A stretch of DNA of 35,507 bases from Elusimicrobiota bacterium (GCA_016715645.1 JADJZR010000024.1:1-35507), one strand, 5' to 3'; shown: positions 8,374 to 17,033, counted from the stretch's first letter. Notes: generated by a model from the sequence alone, not told the origin. Numbers and translations: made by a program.

Positions 8374-10498
8374 GCGATTTGCGAAGAAATGGCGTGGATC
8401 GATAATCGAATCGCCGGATTGGGCGAGAACCCTCGCCCTGGACAGGTGCTCAATGTGTATTTTGAAGGCTCGAACCTATCAGGCGGGGGATTTTAGTAAC
8501 AGCGATATTGTTGAGAGCCTTTCGTTTGAGGATATTGTTCATCTGAGAGATAGCAAAGATGTCCATGAACCCTTTTGGCCTAAAATTATTTTAATGCAGA
8601 CAGCGTTTGGGGCGACATCCGAAGAGCGGCTTTTTGCTCTCCTGGAAAGCGCGGAGACCCTTTGGCCCAGTATCCAAGTGGACATAACGCTGGATGACAA
8701 CGATGAAGACGGTCGAAACGGTATTTTAAAGTCCATGAAAGAGGGGCGGTTGGCTCGGTTTGCGGACCGAATCATTATTAGCAACCACGCCGCCCATGGG
8801 ACCAACCTGGGCATCGGCAATATCCATCAACGCCATAAACCCATGATGAACGCGGAAGCGGTTTTCCGTCTTAATTATCGGATGAAAAAATTCCTTGGCC
8901 GCCTTCCTTTCTTCCAAACGTTGGTGGACATGGAAGATGTGTTTTTAAAAGAAGTAATCGATGACAAAATGGCCATTTGGGCCATGCGAGAACGCACACT
9001 CAACGACCAACTTCTCCGCCAGGAACAGGAGGAAGGATTTTCGAGTCCTATCCGAAGTCAACGTCGATGGGCGCGGGCGGCGGGTTTTGTGATGTTGGCG
9101 GTTGGCGTGGGGATGGCTTTGGGCGGGTTTGGTTTGGCCTCCGCCGATGTCGGAGGAGCGCTGTCCGCCCTAACGTCGGTAATGACCACGGGACAATGGG
9201 TCGGGACGGGAGGCCTTGGAGTGGCTTTTGCCGGGTGGGTCGTTTTTCGGCGGTCGGCCGATCGGCCCTCGGTGGATGGCCAGCAGTGGGGGATTCGGTT
9301 AGATTCCGATGCTCTTCGTCAGGAATATACGGAAACTGTTCAAGGCCTGGCCTCGGCGGCGGGGTTGGGACGACGATGGGCAAGAAATAATGTCGACAAT
9401 CTTCGTAACGCCATTTCTGTTGTTGATGGACTTCAACACACCTTTGATTTTTTGCAAGATGCTGTTGTTCGAGAACGTGATTTGCGTGCGAGTGGCGATA
9501 TTGCGGGTGCGGAACGGGTCCGTGTTGAGGCTGTGCGACTGGCCGAATCGTTAAGCGGTGAAGAACGGGCCCTCTACGAATTGTGGGCTTACGCCCAAGT
9601 GTTTCCGACTTTTAGAGATTTTCGACGTCAAGTGTTTCGTATCCGGAACATGCCGGACGTGATCCAAACCGAACTGCGCCAGATTCCGCTGAACGCCGCC
9701 GACCGGCGGTTTTCTGAACTGAGCCATATCGATTACTTGTTTTGGCACAACACCATCCAGATCGGGGAAGATGCGTCCGGGTTTATGTTTTTGGGTGGGA
9801 CGGGCAACACCTTTATGTGGGAATTGTTAGGCGGAACCGACGATCACGCCTATGTTCGACTCAGTCGCATGGTGTGGCCGATTCGAGAGGCGAACCGCAA
9901 GGAAGAAACCGAGCGGCCCCTGTTCCTTCGATTACTGCTATTGGTTCCTCTTCCCCTGGCCGTGCTTTCCCTGTTGGTTCCGCGCTCGTTGCGAGCCTCA
10001 TTTGTGCAGGCGAGGGCCACGTGGATTTCCTCCCGGACGATATATAAGTATCTCAATCGTTACGTCCCCACGGGGGTCTGGGACAAGTTCAACATCATTG
10101 AAGATTCTGAGCGGGGTCGGCGAAGCGCGTTTGGGGGTTTAACTTCCCACCGGCTTTATGGGCGGGACAAAGAGGTCCTTGAAGACCCCCTTCCTCGGTT
10201 GGGTCCCAAATGGTTGAACCAACGACAGCGCTGGATCATCCAGCAGACATTTTTTGCCATTATTCGATTTTTGCCCGTAGGATTGATGTTCTTTGGGCAG
10301 TATTTGGGCGCGGGGTTGGGGTTTGCCCTGATCGGCGACCGCGCCCACGTTCTCCAGGGGTTTGTTGGGGATGGGGGGCGGATTCGTCATTGGAGGGGTC
10401 GCGGCCTATCTAGTGGGGCTCGTGATATTCCGTTGGTTGGGTCGAGCGGGGATCATTCGCAACACCCAGTTCTATGTGAACCCGTTGGTGGGGCTTAG
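8366..10498 (+). CDS. GT2-like processive glycosyltransferase domain, membrane bound
   Basis: Three elements resemble processive GT2 enzymes (cellulose, alginate or hyaluronan synthase type). First, an acidic strand end, DITLDDNDEDG (about residues 107-117), like the nucleotide-sugar-binding D-D-x-S-x-D-G loop. Second, FMFLGGTGNTFMWELLGG followed by T-D-D (about 473-495), like the G-t-g-N acceptor loop and T-E-D base motif. Third, KWLNQRQRW with QRQRW at about 619-623, the QxxRW polymer-binding motif. A stretch of about 300 residues with two membrane helices (237-295) and a coiled coil lies between the first two. Membrane helices follow at the C-terminus. DMED at 188-191 could be the DxD-like site. 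The fold assignment is inference from motifs. Confidence 0.5.
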   Translation: MVKRFAKKWRGSIIESPDWARTLALDRCSMCILKARTYQAGDFSNSDIVESLSFEDIVHLRDSKDVHEPFWPKIILMQTAFGATSEERLFALLESAETLWPSIQVDITLDDNDEDGRNGILKSMKEGRLARFADRIIISNHAAHGTNLGIGNIHQRHKPMMNAEAVFRLNYRMKKFLGRLPFFQTLVDMEDVFLKEVIDDKMAIWAMRERTLNDQLLRQEQEEGFSSPIRSQRRWARAAGFVMLAVGVGMALGGFGLASADVGGALSALTSVMTTGQWVGTGGLGVAFAGWVVFRRSADRPSVDGQQWGIRLDSDALRQEYTETVQGLASAAGLGRRWARNNVDNLRNAISVVDGLQHTFDFLQDAVVRERDLRASGDIAGAERVRVEAVRLAESLSGEERALYELWAYAQVFPTFRDFRRQVFRIRNMPDVIQTELRQIPLNAADRRFSELSHIDYLFWHNTIQIGEDASGFMFLGGTGNTFMWELLGGTDDHAYVRLSRMVWPIREANRKEETERPLFLRLLLLVPLPLAVLSLLVPRSLRASFVQARATWISSRTIYKYLNRYVPTGVWDKFNIIEDSERGRRSAFGGLTSHRLYGRDKEVLEDPLPRLGPKWLNQRQRWIIQQTFFAIIRFLPVGLMFFGQYLGAGLGFALIGDRAHVLQGFVGDGGRIRHWRGRGLSSGARDIPLVGSSGDHSQHPVLCEPVGGA

Positions 10499-12374
10499 CA
10501 TGGACCGTGGTCCCGGGCTTTGGCGGGCCATTGTGAGCCGGGTGAAGGCCTATTACAAGTTTCAGCAAATTGCCCATTTGGCCGCGTCGGTCCCCATGAT
10601 GATGGCCAGTAGTGTTTTGGTGACGATTACACTGCTTTATTTCTTGGGGTTTTTCTTCAACATTGGAACTGTCATGGAATTCGTGGAAGGATTTGGTATT
10701 CCCGGGCTGACAGGTTTTGTCAGTATGATGGTGATTTTTATCCAAACGTTCTTCCCGTTGATCGAAGCCGTGGTTCCAACCACCTTCTGGGGGATCTTAA
10801 TATTCCTCTACCCGCCCATCGCCATGAACCTGATGGCTTTGGTGACGGTGCTGTACACTTCCTGGAGGGATGACGAATCTGTTCGGGCCGCCGTCCAAAC
10901 AAAGTTCACAAGCCGATTCCATTCGTTCCTTTTCTTGTTCGTCAGCACGGGAATGCCTGACGCCGCGGCTTTCGATCTCCCGGGGGATAGGGCCATTGTC
11001 AGAGAAGAGGCTGAAATTCTTGCCAAACTGAGAGAGGTAGAAAAAAAGGGGGAGGAGTTTATGCCGAAGTTTAGGGGCCTCAACCGTCGAATCCTCGAGG
11101 GATTTGTGATGACGGCCCCCGAAAAAGAATCGAACCTGGTCCGCTTAAATAATATTATCGCCGAATTGCAATCCATTGCCAGGGGCCTGATGAGTAGCCC
11201 AGACAACGCACTGAATCCTATTTTGCTCGCTAATTTTGCCACTCGAACGCGGAACGTGATAGAGCAACAGGTTCGCCCCCTTTTGGCAGATATGAATTTG
11301 AGTCAAAAAGAACAGCGGCAGATCATGGATAAGTTACTGGTGGACCAAACCGAGCTGGAAGATTTGGCCCTCGGACGACTGCGTTACGGGTGGCGCACGT
11401 TTTCTTCGGGTGTTTTATCTATTGTGGCGGCGTTGGTGTTGATTTGGTTTGGTTTTGACTACCCTATGTGGTTGGGTGCGTTTCTTGTGGCGCTCGGCGT
11501 ATCGTTGTTGGTGATATCAACGATCAATTTGATCTGGAAAATCCCCGCGTTCAAGGGATCTGTTCAAATGCGAAATTTTGCGGTGCAATCTGGGCGAGCT
11601 CTCAAGATGTATTTTTATTTTACATTCCTGCACCCCAGCGCCTGGCGCAATTTTGGGGTGGCTGTGAACAGTTTTTACAAACCCGGCGCAAACGAGCCTT
11701 TCTGGACCCGGGGGCGTGACGAAGGGTTGGGCGATTTGAGTTTGTGGGAACTGACCCCCTGGAGGCGGTTCCAAATATGGTGGGCGGGCACCGGTAAAAC
11801 CATATTGCAATACAGTGTCTTCCCGTTTATTATCTTGGCTTCCCTCCCCTGGTTAACAGCTGTCCATGATTGGCGGACGAAAATCGAACGGGAAGTTGGG
11901 GTCGAACAAGTCAAAGTGTCGATTGTCACGAAAGAAGGGGTTCCCACTCAACTTAATTGGGCCAGTTGGGGCCGGGCGGTGGACTCGGCCTACCAACTGA
12001 ACCCCGAATCGTTTCAAGGGTGGGCGGTGGCTCAGGTTGACGAGGCAAGCCGCCTCTATCATGAATCCAAGGATCGGGATTCCGTGATGGAACGCCGGGC
12101 CCTGCGGCAGTTGGACATCGCTCTTTTTCCCGTTCGGACCTATGCCGATGGACTTGCTCGTAGAACGAATTGGGATAATCCAATTGAGGCTGAAAAAGCC
12201 ATTCGGAGATATGAGGAGATTGTTCAGGTGGTTCAAAGTGCGCTTGCCGTAACGGGACAAACGGATCGTTTTGAGAAAATATTTCCCGGTCTTCCCTTGA
12301 AACCGGTGCCGATTTTAAACCAATTTCAGACCAGTGGACAACAGACATTTACTCCTCCGGGATGTTGTCATTGA
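10362..12374 (+). CDS. Giant-locus segment 8: membrane helices after the GT2-like domain
   Basis: This frame picks up the protein after a shift near 10365-10380 (GGGFVIGGVAAYLVGLVIFR continues the last GT2 helices). It holds about eight to ten hydrophobic segments at about residues 5-25, 75-105, 115-170, 345-390 and 485-505. Between them lie an acidic helical region (about 200-335) and a soluble tail. Processive glycosyltransferases form a polymer channel with such helices. The stop at 12372 is followed in shifted frames by DVVIDVKSATAGRQ and then NTSVIVVELRIPQSDL, so coding probably continues. No family name can be given. Confidence 0.55.
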   Translation: MLGMGGGFVIGGVAAYLVGLVIFRWLGRAGIIRNTQFYVNPLVGLSMDRGPGLWRAIVSRVKAYYKFQQIAHLAASVPMMMASSVLVTITLLYFLGFFFNIGTVMEFVEGFGIPGLTGFVSMMVIFIQTFFPLIEAVVPTTFWGILIFLYPPIAMNLMALVTVLYTSWRDDESVRAAVQTKFTSRFHSFLFLFVSTGMPDAAAFDLPGDRAIVREEAEILAKLREVEKKGEEFMPKFRGLNRRILEGFVMTAPEKESNLVRLNNIIAELQSIARGLMSSPDNALNPILLANFATRTRNVIEQQVRPLLADMNLSQKEQRQIMDKLLVDQTELEDLALGRLRYGWRTFSSGVLSIVAALVLIWFGFDYPMWLGAFLVALGVSLLVISTINLIWKIPAFKGSVQMRNFAVQSGRALKMYFYFTFLHPSAWRNFGVAVNSFYKPGANEPFWTRGRDEGLGDLSLWELTPWRRFQIWWAGTGKTILQYSVFPFIILASLPWLTAVHDWRTKIEREVGVEQVKVSIVTKEGVPTQLNWASWGRAVDSAYQLNPESFQGWAVAQVDEASRLYHESKDRDSVMERRALRQLDIALFPVRTYADGLARRTNWDNPIEAEKAIRRYEEIVQVVQSALAVTGQTDRFEKIFPGLPLKPVPILNQFQTSGQQTFTPPGCCH

Positions 12375-12416
12375 TGTGAAATCCGCAACGGCCGGTCGTC
12401 AAACACCTCGGTCATT

Positions 12417-12893
12417 GTGGTGGAATTAAGAATTCCCCAATCGGACTTGAGGGGGCATGTGGTGGGTGTTGCCTCCCAACTGTGGCCAACGCCGGAAACG
12501 AGGAAGGTCGAAGTTCGAGTTGACCAGGTTAGCTACCCAAATAATGGGGATCTCTTGTCTCGAAGGAAAGAAAAGCCCAAGGGCCCAGCGCTGTACGCCT
12601 TCCCACCGGACGATACGTGGTTCAGACTTATGTGTTTCATAGCTATTCTCCCAACGTGCTGGCTCCAAATTACACTTCCGAAAAAGTTAATAAAGTGGAA
12701 GTTGTTGCCTACACCCGTGGCGCCGAACCATTTGGGTCGAGAATGCGATTCGACCAAATTGTTACCCGGCGGTTGGCGGATCCACGATTGGATGCGCCTG
12801 TCCTCTCTATCCCGCGAGCACCCACGACCTCCAGCATTCCAGGAATTGCTCCCAATACGATTGCCTGGCTCTGGGCGCCTTGGAACCGGTTAA
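12417..12893 (+). CDS. Giant-locus segment 9: possible HlyD/MFP-like beta domain
   Basis: Only about the first 60 codons (12417-12600) look real. They read VELRIPQSDLRGHVVGVASQ, then TRKVEVRVDQVSYPNNGDLL. The pattern V-E-x-R-I-P...L-x-G-x-V followed by K-V-x-V-R-V and N-G-D-L-L resembles the C-terminal beta domain of membrane-fusion adaptor (HlyD/Alg44-type) proteins. The rest of this frame is a shadow, because the protein moves to another frame at about 12600. The homology call is tentative. If right, an adaptor-like domain directly follows the GT2-like synthase, as in alginate systems. Confidence 0.35.
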   Translation: MVELRIPQSDLRGHVVGVASQLWPTPETRKVEVRVDQVSYPNNGDLLSRRKEKPKGPALYAFPPDDTWFRLMCFIAILPTCWLQITLPKKLIKWKLLPTPVAPNHLGRECDSTKLLPGGWRIHDWMRLSSLSREHPRPPAFQELLPIRLPGSGRLGTG

Positions 12894-13279
12894 TGGGGCG
12901 GGAAGTGTCTACGGAAAAAATGATTATTAGCCAGGCCCCCTGGGAGTCTTATTGGATGGTGGCGGTAGCGGGACTAGCGGTGCCATTCCTTATCTTCCTT
13001 CAATGGTCACCGGTGTTTGCGGCGGGGTGGGTGTCATTTGGGGACTTCTCCATTTGGGTGGAACTTTTGATGAGGACCTTAAACCGATTTCAGGCTTTAA
13101 AGCGTTGGTCCCGTCTATCGCCCAGGCGGTGGTGGTTGGTGTGGCGGTTGGACTTTTTGCGCTGGGGCTCGACTCTTTACTCGCCTTGTCGCCTCTCTCT
13201 GAATTCATGGCCCGGCTGGCACTCTTCGATGGATGGGCCTCTGTTGCTCAGATCTCTCTCCTTTCAAACCTGCTCGTGA
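12617..13279 (+). CDS. Giant-locus segment 10: periplasmic piece and membrane helix
   Basis: The first 130 or so codons (VQTYVFHSYSPNVLAPNYTS onward, then a helix at WMVAVAGLAVPFLIFLQW) are protein-like and continue the preceding beta domain after a shift near 12600. From about 13020 the frame turns into arginine/tryptophan-rich noise, while the neighbouring frame (12952-13527) becomes the credible one. The nominal start has no ribosome-binding site. Confidence 0.4.
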   Translation: MVQTYVFHSYSPNVLAPNYTSEKVNKVEVVAYTRGAEPFGSRMRFDQIVTRRLADPRLDAPVLSIPRAPTTSSIPGIAPNTIAWLWAPWNRLMGREVSTEKMIISQAPWESYWMVAVAGLAVPFLIFLQWSPVFAAGWVSFGDFSIWVELLMRTLNRFQALKRWSRLSPRRWWLVWRLDFLRWGSTLYSPCRLSLNSWPGWHSSMDGPLLLRSLSFQTCS

Positions 13280-13527
13280 TTCTTCCCGTTTCCCTTTTCC
13301 TTGCCGGCCCCCTCTTTAAATCGATTCATAAGATGCTCAATAAACGGGCCGTTACCGTGGCCCAGCAACGTCGAGCTATCCTGATTTCAGAAACGGGCGC
13401 CGCGATCGAAGCGTTGAACGCACAATCCGTTGACACTCAAGCGATGGGGAGTTTTCTGACGACAGTTTTGGCGGGAATGCCATTGAAGTCTTTGGATGTT
13501 TCATCGGGAGTCGATCCGTTGGTTTGA
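12952..13527 (+). CDS. Giant-locus segment 11: membrane helices
   Basis: The credible part starts at about 13015 (GVGVIWGLLHLGGTFDEDLK). It has three hydrophobic segments at about residues 25-35, 55-80 and 100-125, then a basic amphipathic tail (KMLNKRAVTVAQQRR). It joins the previous segment after a shift near 13015. The TGA at 13525-13527 overlaps a TTG at 13524, and the sequence reads on in the next frame as LKRRLAQDVPTAFESVGLSM. No family is recognised. Confidence 0.45.
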   Translation: MDGGGSGTSGAIPYLPSMVTGVCGGVGVIWGLLHLGGTFDEDLKPISGFKALVPSIAQAVVVGVAVGLFALGLDSLLALSPLSEFMARLALFDGWASVAQISLLSNLLVILPVSLFLAGPLFKSIHKMLNKRAVTVAQQRRAILISETGAAIEALNAQSVDTQAMGSFLTTVLAGMPLKSLDVSSGVDPLV

Positions 13528-14354
13528 AGCGCCGGTTGGCCCAGGATGTCCCGACAGCGTTTGAGTCGGTTGGGTTGAGCATGGATGGACTTATGGGGGA
13601 GGCGAGTGTTCCCGCGGTTCATTATGGGCGGATGTTAGCTCCGGGTGTGAAGGGGCAGGCGTTTGATGTCGCGGTTCGGGATTACGCGTTTGCGTTGGGT
13701 TATCAGATGGCTCGGTCGGACAATCCCGCCGAGTTGGTACCGCTCCTTGAAGCGGCTTATTTAACGGTGGCGTCCCGGTCACAGGAAGTCGGGGTACACA
13801 TGAGCCCCGCCGGTTTCGCCCAGGCGTTCCAGTTGGGAGCGGCTTTTGCCCAAACAGTAAGCGTTCAGGACAACGAAGCCGCGGTTTTCCACGTTGGGCA
13901 GGCTGATTTAGCGGGCCAAGAAAAAAGTGAGGTTTTGGATAAATGGGTGGAGACGATTCTGACCAACGATCGAAAAGAAACCGCGGGGGTGAAAATTTCT
14001 CCCATTGAGTTGGTCAGTTCGGATCCGGCCGTTGTGAGCACTGACCAGGTGCAGGCGGCGGTTGTGTCTTACGTTAAAAAACATCATCCCGCGGCAATTG
14101 ACCAGGTTTCCCAAGGCCAGTTCAATATTCGTCTTCGCTCAGATCTCACGTTCAGAGACGGAAAGATCGATTCGGTTGCGCTGTTTGACCAGATCAAACG
14201 GTCCGCGAGCCACGTGACCGGGATAGCGTGTTTCACGTCTCAGCCCGATGCGTGGACTTTAAATGACGTCATACGGCTTGTGGCCCTTGAAAAAGTTTTG
14301 GCCGAGGTTCTCCAGCGGTTGAACGCCATGAAGGCCACGGACAACAACGCGTAA
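13524..14354 (+). CDS. Giant-locus segment 12: C-terminal soluble domain
   Basis: A 276-residue frame, clean to its stop. It is alpha/beta, without membrane segments or signal peptide. Examples are YGRMLAPGVKGQAFDVAVRD and LVALEKVLAEVLQRLNAMK near the end. TAA at 14352-14354 is followed by a non-coding gap and a promoter, so this is the 3' end of the giant locus. The TTG at 13524 lacks a ribosome-binding site and is probably an indel junction. Function unknown; by position it is the cytoplasmic or periplasmic tail of the locus. Confidence 0.5.
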   Translation: MKRRLAQDVPTAFESVGLSMDGLMGEASVPAVHYGRMLAPGVKGQAFDVAVRDYAFALGYQMARSDNPAELVPLLEAAYLTVASRSQEVGVHMSPAGFAQAFQLGAAFAQTVSVQDNEAAVFHVGQADLAGQEKSEVLDKWVETILTNDRKETAGVKISPIELVSSDPAVVSTDQVQAAVVSYVKKHHPAAIDQVSQGQFNIRLRSDLTFRDGKIDSVALFDQIKRSASHVTGIACFTSQPDAWTLNDVIRLVALEKVLAEVLQRLNAMKATDNNA

Positions 14355-14373
14355 GGTGGGATCGATTTCGCCA

Positions 14374-14402
14374 TTGACAAAATGTCTCCTATGGGATACA
14401 CT
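14374..14402 (+). promoter_or_regulatory. Sigma-70-type promoter of the HigBA-like pair
   Basis: TTGACA at 14374-14379, a 17-nt spacer, then TACACT at 14397-14402. It ends 11 nt before the ATG of the toxin remnant, so the leader would be very short. It lies 20 nt after the stop of the giant locus. Confidence 0.6.
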
Positions 14403-14413
14403 TCGGGGTGAGC

Positions 14414-14559
14414 ATGGAACCCACGTCCCGTGAAGTCCGGCATTTTATATCCGTTTCTGGGCAAGATGTGTTTGGGGAGTGGCTGAAGGGGACAAAAGAT
14501 CACAAGAAAGGGATATTCGCCAGGCAAAGAAGTTCTGGCTAGAATACAGGAGAGTGTAA
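14414..14559 (+). pseudogene. HigB/Gp49-type toxin with the middle deleted
   Basis: The first 26 codons (SREVRHFISVSGQDVFGEWL and a few more) match the N-terminus of phage Gp49-like/HigB RNase toxins. Directly after, in another frame, comes DKRSQERDIRQAKKFWLEYR followed by R-V and TAA at 14557-14559. That is the C-terminal helix of the same family, where G-G-D-K-x-x-Q is conserved. Family members are about 100 residues, so about 50 central codons including the catalytic core are missing. The junction is at about 14488-14495. This cannot be a single-base error. The stop overlaps the antitoxin ATG (TAATG), preserving the usual toxin-antitoxin coupling. Confidence 0.7.
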
Positions 14560-14863
14560 TGAAGAGTTTCGTTTCCCACCATGATTTTTTGCTGGAAACA
14601 CTTCGTAACCCCGAAGAAGCCGCGGATTACTTGGACGCGGTTGCGGAGGATGGCAGTCTCAGTGATATTTTGAAAGCCATCCGGAATGTGGTGGATGCTC
14701 AGGGCGGATTGCCAAAGGCTTGGTCGTAAAACAGGACTGAGTCGACAACGCTCTATCGCACTCTCTCTCTGAGGAAGGCAATCCGGAATTCTCGACCTTG
14801 GAAAAAATTCTCGGGGTCTATGATCTGCGCCTTGGTTTCGCCCGTCTTAAGAAAGCGGCTTGA
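14559..14863 (+). CDS. HigA-like (HI1420-type) antitoxin, frameshifted
   Basis: The N-terminal 56 codons start MKSFVSHHDFLLETLRNPEE and run to TAA at 14727. The family then continues in another frame: KTGLSRQRSIALSLS, and after a further shift EEGNPEFSTLEKILGVYDLR to TGA at 14861-14863. The order (A-A-D-Y-L near 20, a helix-turn-helix in the G-G-L-P-K...T-G-L-S-R region, then N-P-E-F-S-T-L) fits the addiction-module antidote family, about 100 residues. It would bind its own promoter and neutralise HigB. With the toxin gutted it may be a relic or a stand-alone regulator. Confidence 0.65.
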
Positions 14864-14979
14864 TGGGCACTATCCCTTTTTTGAGATGAGTAATATTCGG
14901 ATTTTTGGGTTAGAGAGGTTTGTCTCTTTCCGCCAGGACTTCTGATAGAGAGAGTGCATTACCTGATAGAGAAAATGCT

Positions 14980-15008
14980 TTGCTTTTCCGGTTCATTGGC
15001 GATATAAT
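14980..15008 (+). promoter_or_regulatory. Sigma-70-type promoter of the sugar-ABC ATPase gene
   Basis: TTGCTT at 14980-14985, a 17-nt spacer, then a perfect TATAAT at 15003-15008. It ends 36 nt before the ATG at 15045, with a GGGTTAGGGA Shine-Dalgarno-like stretch in between. Confidence 0.65.
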
Positions 15009-15044
15009 AACCTACTCATTTTTCGAGGGTTAGGGACTCAGACC

Positions 15045-16143
15045 ATGGCGCGTGTTGTCTTAAGAAAAGTCACTAAAAATTTTGGCGATCAACCCATCGT
15101 CCGGGGGATTGATCTGGACATTCCCGACAAAGAATTTTTTGTCATGGTGGGTCCCTCCGGGTGTGGGAAGTCCACCACGCTTCGGATGATCGCCGGGTTG
15201 GAAGATATTTCGTCGGGCGAAATCTTGATCGACGGGCGCGTGGTCAACAACATCCACCCCAAAGACCGCGACATCGCTATGGTGTTCCAGAACTACGCGC
15301 TTTATCCCCACATGACCGTTTATGAAAATATGGCTTTTGGCTTGAAACTGCGGAACTATCCCCGTTCGGAAATCAAAGCCCGCGTTAAAGAGGCCGCCGA
15401 TATACTCAATTTGGGGTCTTATCTTGAGCGCAAACCGGGCGCTCTTTCCGGTGGCCAGCGCCAGAGAGTGGCGGTGGGCCGGGCCATTAGTGCGAAAACC
15501 GCGGGTGTTCTTGTTCGACGAGCCCCTGTCCAATCTGGATGCCAAACTGCGCGTTCAAATGCGGTTGGAACTGGTCAAACTTCACCAACGACTGCAATCC
15601 ACCATTATCTATGTGACCCATGACCAGATCGAAGCCATGACCATGGGCGACCGCATCTGCCTAATGAAAGACGGTGAAGTTCAACAGGTGGATCCACCTC
15701 ACCTTTATGCGAACGGCCGGCCAACGAGTTTGTGGCCGGGTTTATTGGCAACTCGCCCATGAATTTTTTCCCGTGACGGTGGATGCAATGGGTAAAAGTG
15801 TTCTGCTCCGCCATCCCAGCTTTGATTTGGCTGTCCCCCTGTCGTTGACGGCACAGGTGGCTCCGCTGGCTGGGAAAAAACTTATTTTTGGGATCCGGCC
15901 GGAAGATCTTTACGACCGTCTCTTCTACAATTACCCCGTGGCCCCCGGATCCAGCGTGAAAGCGACAGTGGACGTTGTTGAACCGTTGGGCCCTGAGATT
16001 ATTCTTTACCTTAAGGCAGGCGCCGTTGACCTCGTGGCCCGAGTCCCGGGTTATGTGAAAGCCCAGGAAGGTAAAAAATGGACCTTGTTTTTAACCTGGA
16101 ACGGATGCACCTTTTTGACTCTGAAACAAAAAGGCACTCTTGA
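15045..16143 (+). CDS. ugpC: CUT1-family sugar ABC transporter ATP-binding protein (UgpC/MsmK/MalK type)
   Basis: Cytoplasmic ATPase that energises uptake of sugars or glycerol-3-phosphate. It often serves several permeases, which fits its lone position here. Visible in order: Walker A GPSGCGKST (residues 36-44), Q-loop VFQNYALYPHMTV, signature LSGGQRQRVAVGRA, Walker B VFLFDEPLSNLDA, H-loop YVTHDQIEAMTMGDRI. The C-terminal TOBE-like regulatory part has FGIRPEDLYD and ends LERMHLFDSETKRHS with TGA at 16141-16143. Frameshifts occur near 15495, 15715, the T-run at 15767 and the A-run near 16075, so the gene is in four or five frames. With these repaired the length (about 365) is normal for the family. 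No permease or binding-protein gene adjoins. Confidence 0.85.
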
Positions 16144-16233
16144 ACCCGGATTTGAAAACCTTTGTCCCCCGCGCCTGCTCCGGTTGCGAAAGTTCCGGCT
16201 GTATAAGCCGGTTCGTCTCCCTTTTTCGCTTCC

Positions 16234-17001
16234 ATGAAGATCGCCACGTTTAATGCCAATTCCGTACGGTCGCGGTTGCCGATTGTTTTAAAGTGGTTGG
16301 CGGAGGAACGGCCGGACGTGTTGGCTTTGCAGGAAACCAAAGTGATGGACGACCAGTTTCCCCGGGCGGATTTTGAGAACGCCGGGTGGCGGGTGGTGTT
16401 TCGCGGGCAAAAGTCGTACAACGGCGTGGCGTTCGTTTCCAAAGAACCGCTGACCGACGTGGACATGTCCTGGGACCCGTCCGGGTCCGGGGAAGCGCGG
16501 ACGATAACCGCTCGCTTGAAGGATTGGTTATTCATCAACACCTACGTGCCCCAGGGGTTTGAGCCGGACTCTCCGCAATTCCAAAACCAACTAAAGTTTT
16601 ACGCGGGGTTGAAAGACCTTTTTGCACGGCACGTCTCCGCGAAAACACCCGCCCTTGTGGATGGGCGACCTCAACGTAGCGCCCACAGAAATTGACAAAC
16701 GACCCCGGTTCGAAACGCCGAACATGTCTGTTTTCATCCGAAATCCCGCGCGGCTTACGAAGCCGCTCGGGGAGATTTATGGACGGACCTTTTTCGCGAA
16801 AAAGAAAAGGGGCCCGGCCATTACACCTATTGGGATTACATGATTCCGACGAATTTTCCCCGCAACCGCGGCTGGCGGATTGATCTCATGCTGGGAACCC
16901 CGCCGGCGGTTCAACGGCTCCAAAAAATCTGGATCGACAAAGCCCCCCGTGGCTGGGAAAAACCCTCCGACCACACCTTCCTCGTCGCTGAATTCCATTG
17001 A
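16234..17001 (+). CDS. xth: Exodeoxyribonuclease III / AP endonuclease
   Basis: Base-excision-repair nuclease that cuts at abasic sites and degrades 3' ends. Mg-binding and catalytic motifs are in order: NANSVRSR near the start, LQETKV (metal glutamate), INTYVPQG (catalytic Tyr), MGDLNVAPTEID (Asp/Asn), HYTYWDYM, RIDLML and finally PSDHTFLVAEF (Asp-His). The full length is about 255 residues. The frame breaks near 16655 and again between 16690 and 16800. TGA is at 16999-17001. The last 117 bases are duplicated at 17907-18022, beyond an MntA-HepT module. It begins about 90 nt after the ATPase stop. Confidence 0.85.
16879..16995 (+). repeat. Direct repeat copy 1: native 3' end of xth
   Basis: This 117-base stretch encoding the last residues of exonuclease III is repeated in the same orientation at 17907-18022 with only a handful of differences. 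It contains the C-terminal catalytic SDH motif. The pair brackets a palindromic repeat and the mntA-hepT genes. Confidence 0.85.
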
Positions 17002-17010
17002 CAACAGGTG

Positions 17011-17033
17011 TTCCCGACATGCGTGTTCGGGAA
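17011..17033 (+). terminator. Hairpin after xth
   Basis: Arms TTCCCGA (17011-17017) and TCGGGAA (17027-17033) form a 7-bp stem with a 9-nt loop, ten bases after the xth stop. No T-run follows, so it may be a weak terminator or an mRNA-stabilising hairpin. Confidence 0.35.
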
